Assembly: GCA_025808875.1 (NCBI GenBank)
Contig: CP075528.1
Location: 1,240,001 to 1,304,000 of the forward strand
Source of the DNA: Enhydrobacter sp.
Lineage (GTDB): Bacteria > Pseudomonadota > Alphaproteobacteria > Reyranellales > Reyranellaceae
Direction of reading: 5' to 3'
Length of the DNA: 64,000 nt
Made by a program: the position numbers and the translations under genes
Part shown: piece by piece, positions 63,062 to 64,000 of the stretch
Numbering within the stretch: the first letter of the stretch is position 1
Layout: every line of letters starts with the position of its first letter
Notes under the pieces: model-generated
Database searches by the model: none
Told to the model about the DNA's origin: nothing
What the model saw: only the letters and a program-made list of their open reading frames with translations

Positions 63062-64000
63062 TCAGCTGCCGACCGTCTTGCCGTCCTCGTCGGAAGTCGG
63101 GTCACCCGCCTTCATGCGCAGGCGGCCGTTGCCGTCGACCCACAGGCGCCAGTCCCCGAGGCGGACGAGATTGTGGCTGCGCCAGCTGCCGCCGAAGCGC
63201 GCGCCGCCGGCGGAATTGCTGGCCATCTCGACCGCCTCGAAGCCGTCCTCGTATTCGATCGCACCGCTCGGCGCGATGATCGTGGCGCGGGCGTTCTTCC
63301 GGCCGCCGATGCGCGCCAGTCCCGCCGACCTGGCCCGCCCGTCGCCGCTGCCGCCGCAGCCGATCATGACGAGCTGACTCACGACATAGGCATGGATCAG
63401 CCGTTGCTGCTTGAAGATGGAATAGGCGGTGCAGCCGATCAACGTGCCGAAGTTCTGCAGCCAGATTCCCGCACCGCCACGCGCATAGTCCGGCGCCGAC
63501 TCGAAGTTGTTCTCGAACCCGCAGTTGGAGAGCAGGGTGCATCCGTTCTGTGCTGCCAGGCCATGGCGGCCGTTCAGCAGGAAATAGCAGCCGTGGTAGC
63601 CGACGTCGTAGCAGTTGTTGATCATCGACGCGCCATACTGTCCGTTCTGGCCGAACACGCAGCCGAAGACGTGGATCGCCGAGAGAATGCCGGCCTGCGC
63701 GCCATGGGCGAAAGTGGCGCCGTTCTTCTTGTTGTCGCGGAAGTAGCAGTTGATGATCTGGCCTTCGAATACATTGCCGATCAACTGCATGCCGTCGCCG
63801 CCGCAGCCCTGGATGGCGATGTCGTGCAGGCCGAAATTGTAGAGATAGTGCTCCTTGTGCTCGCACTCGATGTAGAGACCATGGCCTTCGCGACCGGTGC
63901 CGAGGATGTCGAGCCCTTCGATGGTGAAGAACCGATGGGTCGAACGGCTGATGAATTCCAGCACATTCGCTCCATTGGCGATGGTCGAATGTAGGCGTGC
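63062..64000 (-). CDS. Right-handed beta-helix protein, N-terminus beyond the window
   Basis: The C-terminal 313 or so residues are visible; the frame stays open to the right edge with coherent sequence (STIANGANVLEFISRSTHRF), so the GTG at 63964 is not the start. Repeated turns such as GDGMQLIGNVFEGQIINCYF, NGQYGASMINNCYDVGYHGC and NGRHGLAAQNGCTLLSNCGF mark a pectate-lyase-like beta-helix. Possible polysaccharide lyase or surface protein linked to the polysaccharide cluster; no catalytic residues assigned. Confidence 0.75.
   Translation of the reverse strand, partial: ARLHSTIANGANVLEFISRSTHRFFTIEGLDILGTGREGHGLYIECEHKEHYLYNFGLHDIAIQGCGGDGMQLIGNVFEGQIINCYFRDNKKNGATFAHGAQAGILSAIHVFGCVFGQNGQYGASMINNCYDVGYHGCYFLLNGRHGLAAQNGCTLLSNCGFENNFESAPDYARGGAGIWLQNFGTLIGCTAYSIFKQQRLIHAYVVSQLVMIGCGGSGDGRARSAGLARIGGRKNARATIIAPSGAIEYEDGFEAVEMASNSAGGARFGGSWRSHNLVRLGDWRLWVDGNGRLRMKAGDPTSDEDGKTVGS

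Overview
The sequence looks like chromosomal DNA of a high-GC alphaproteobacterium. The grounds are the dense GC-rich coding, an HWE-type histidine kinase, a DctB-like kinase, a MipA/OmpV protein, a COG3904-type periplasmic protein and GC-rich palindromic intergenic repeats of the sort common in Bradyrhizobium- or Reyranella-like genomes. The genus cannot be fixed from the sequence. No rRNA, tRNA, CRISPR array or integrase was recognised.

Layout. (1) 1-6.5 kb: host signalling genes on the minus strand (HWE kinase cut by the left edge, receiver protein, two small unknowns, PAS sensor kinase), then S24 repressor 1. (2) 6.8-30.6 kb: prophage 1, related to BPP-1/T7-like podoviruses. A leftward arm (18.9 to 6.8 kb) encodes a split large terminase, portal, Bbp19-like protein, scaffold, major capsid protein, Bbp16-like cement protein, tail adaptor, a large tail protein and two internal virion proteins, with an antisense TPR cargo gene. 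A rightward arm encodes a small-terminase candidate (19.2 kb) and the fibre and lysis genes (27.5-30.6 kb). Between them lies lower-GC cargo (20.2-25.8 kb): a GIY-YIG/HEPN operon, an STM4504/CBY_0614-type HEPN protein, HNH, Rap1a/Tai and DUF4238 proteins, followed by S24 repressor 2 and decayed ATPase remnants. (3) 30.6-34.0 kb: more lower-GC cargo (pentapeptide-repeat membrane protein, HNH protein, small HTH protein). (4) 34-47.9 kb: host genes, including an SRAP protein and two tandemly duplicated receptor-type Ser/Thr kinases. (5) 48.0-53.4 kb: prophage 2, a reduced relative of prophage 1. It has a small-terminase candidate, a split terminase, a fibre, a holin, a 31-aa membrane protein and nested Rz/Rz1, but no head genes. 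(6) 53.4-57 kb: Fic protein with an AbiEi-like N-terminus, two tandem 130-aa paralogs and a luciferase-like oxidoreductase. (7) 57-64 kb: surface-polysaccharide genes (FkbM methyltransferase, glycosyltransferase, gmd, fcl, flippase, beta-helix protein cut by the right edge).

Most notable signals. Prophage 1 carries a three-copy element, TGGTCAA-N47-TTGACCA, each copy oriented toward a phage operon. Prophage 2 carries a two-copy counterpart, GGTCGA-N43-TCGACC. Both prophages encode the terminase ATPase and nuclease as separate overlapping genes in different relative frames. Prophage 2 is a packaging, fibre and lysis cassette without capsid genes. The cargo contains two HEPN proteins, one in an operon with a GIY-YIG protein. 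The Fic gene has repeated upstream sites next to its own start. Several families of GC-rich palindromes have invaded prophage 1, which suggests long residence in this genome.
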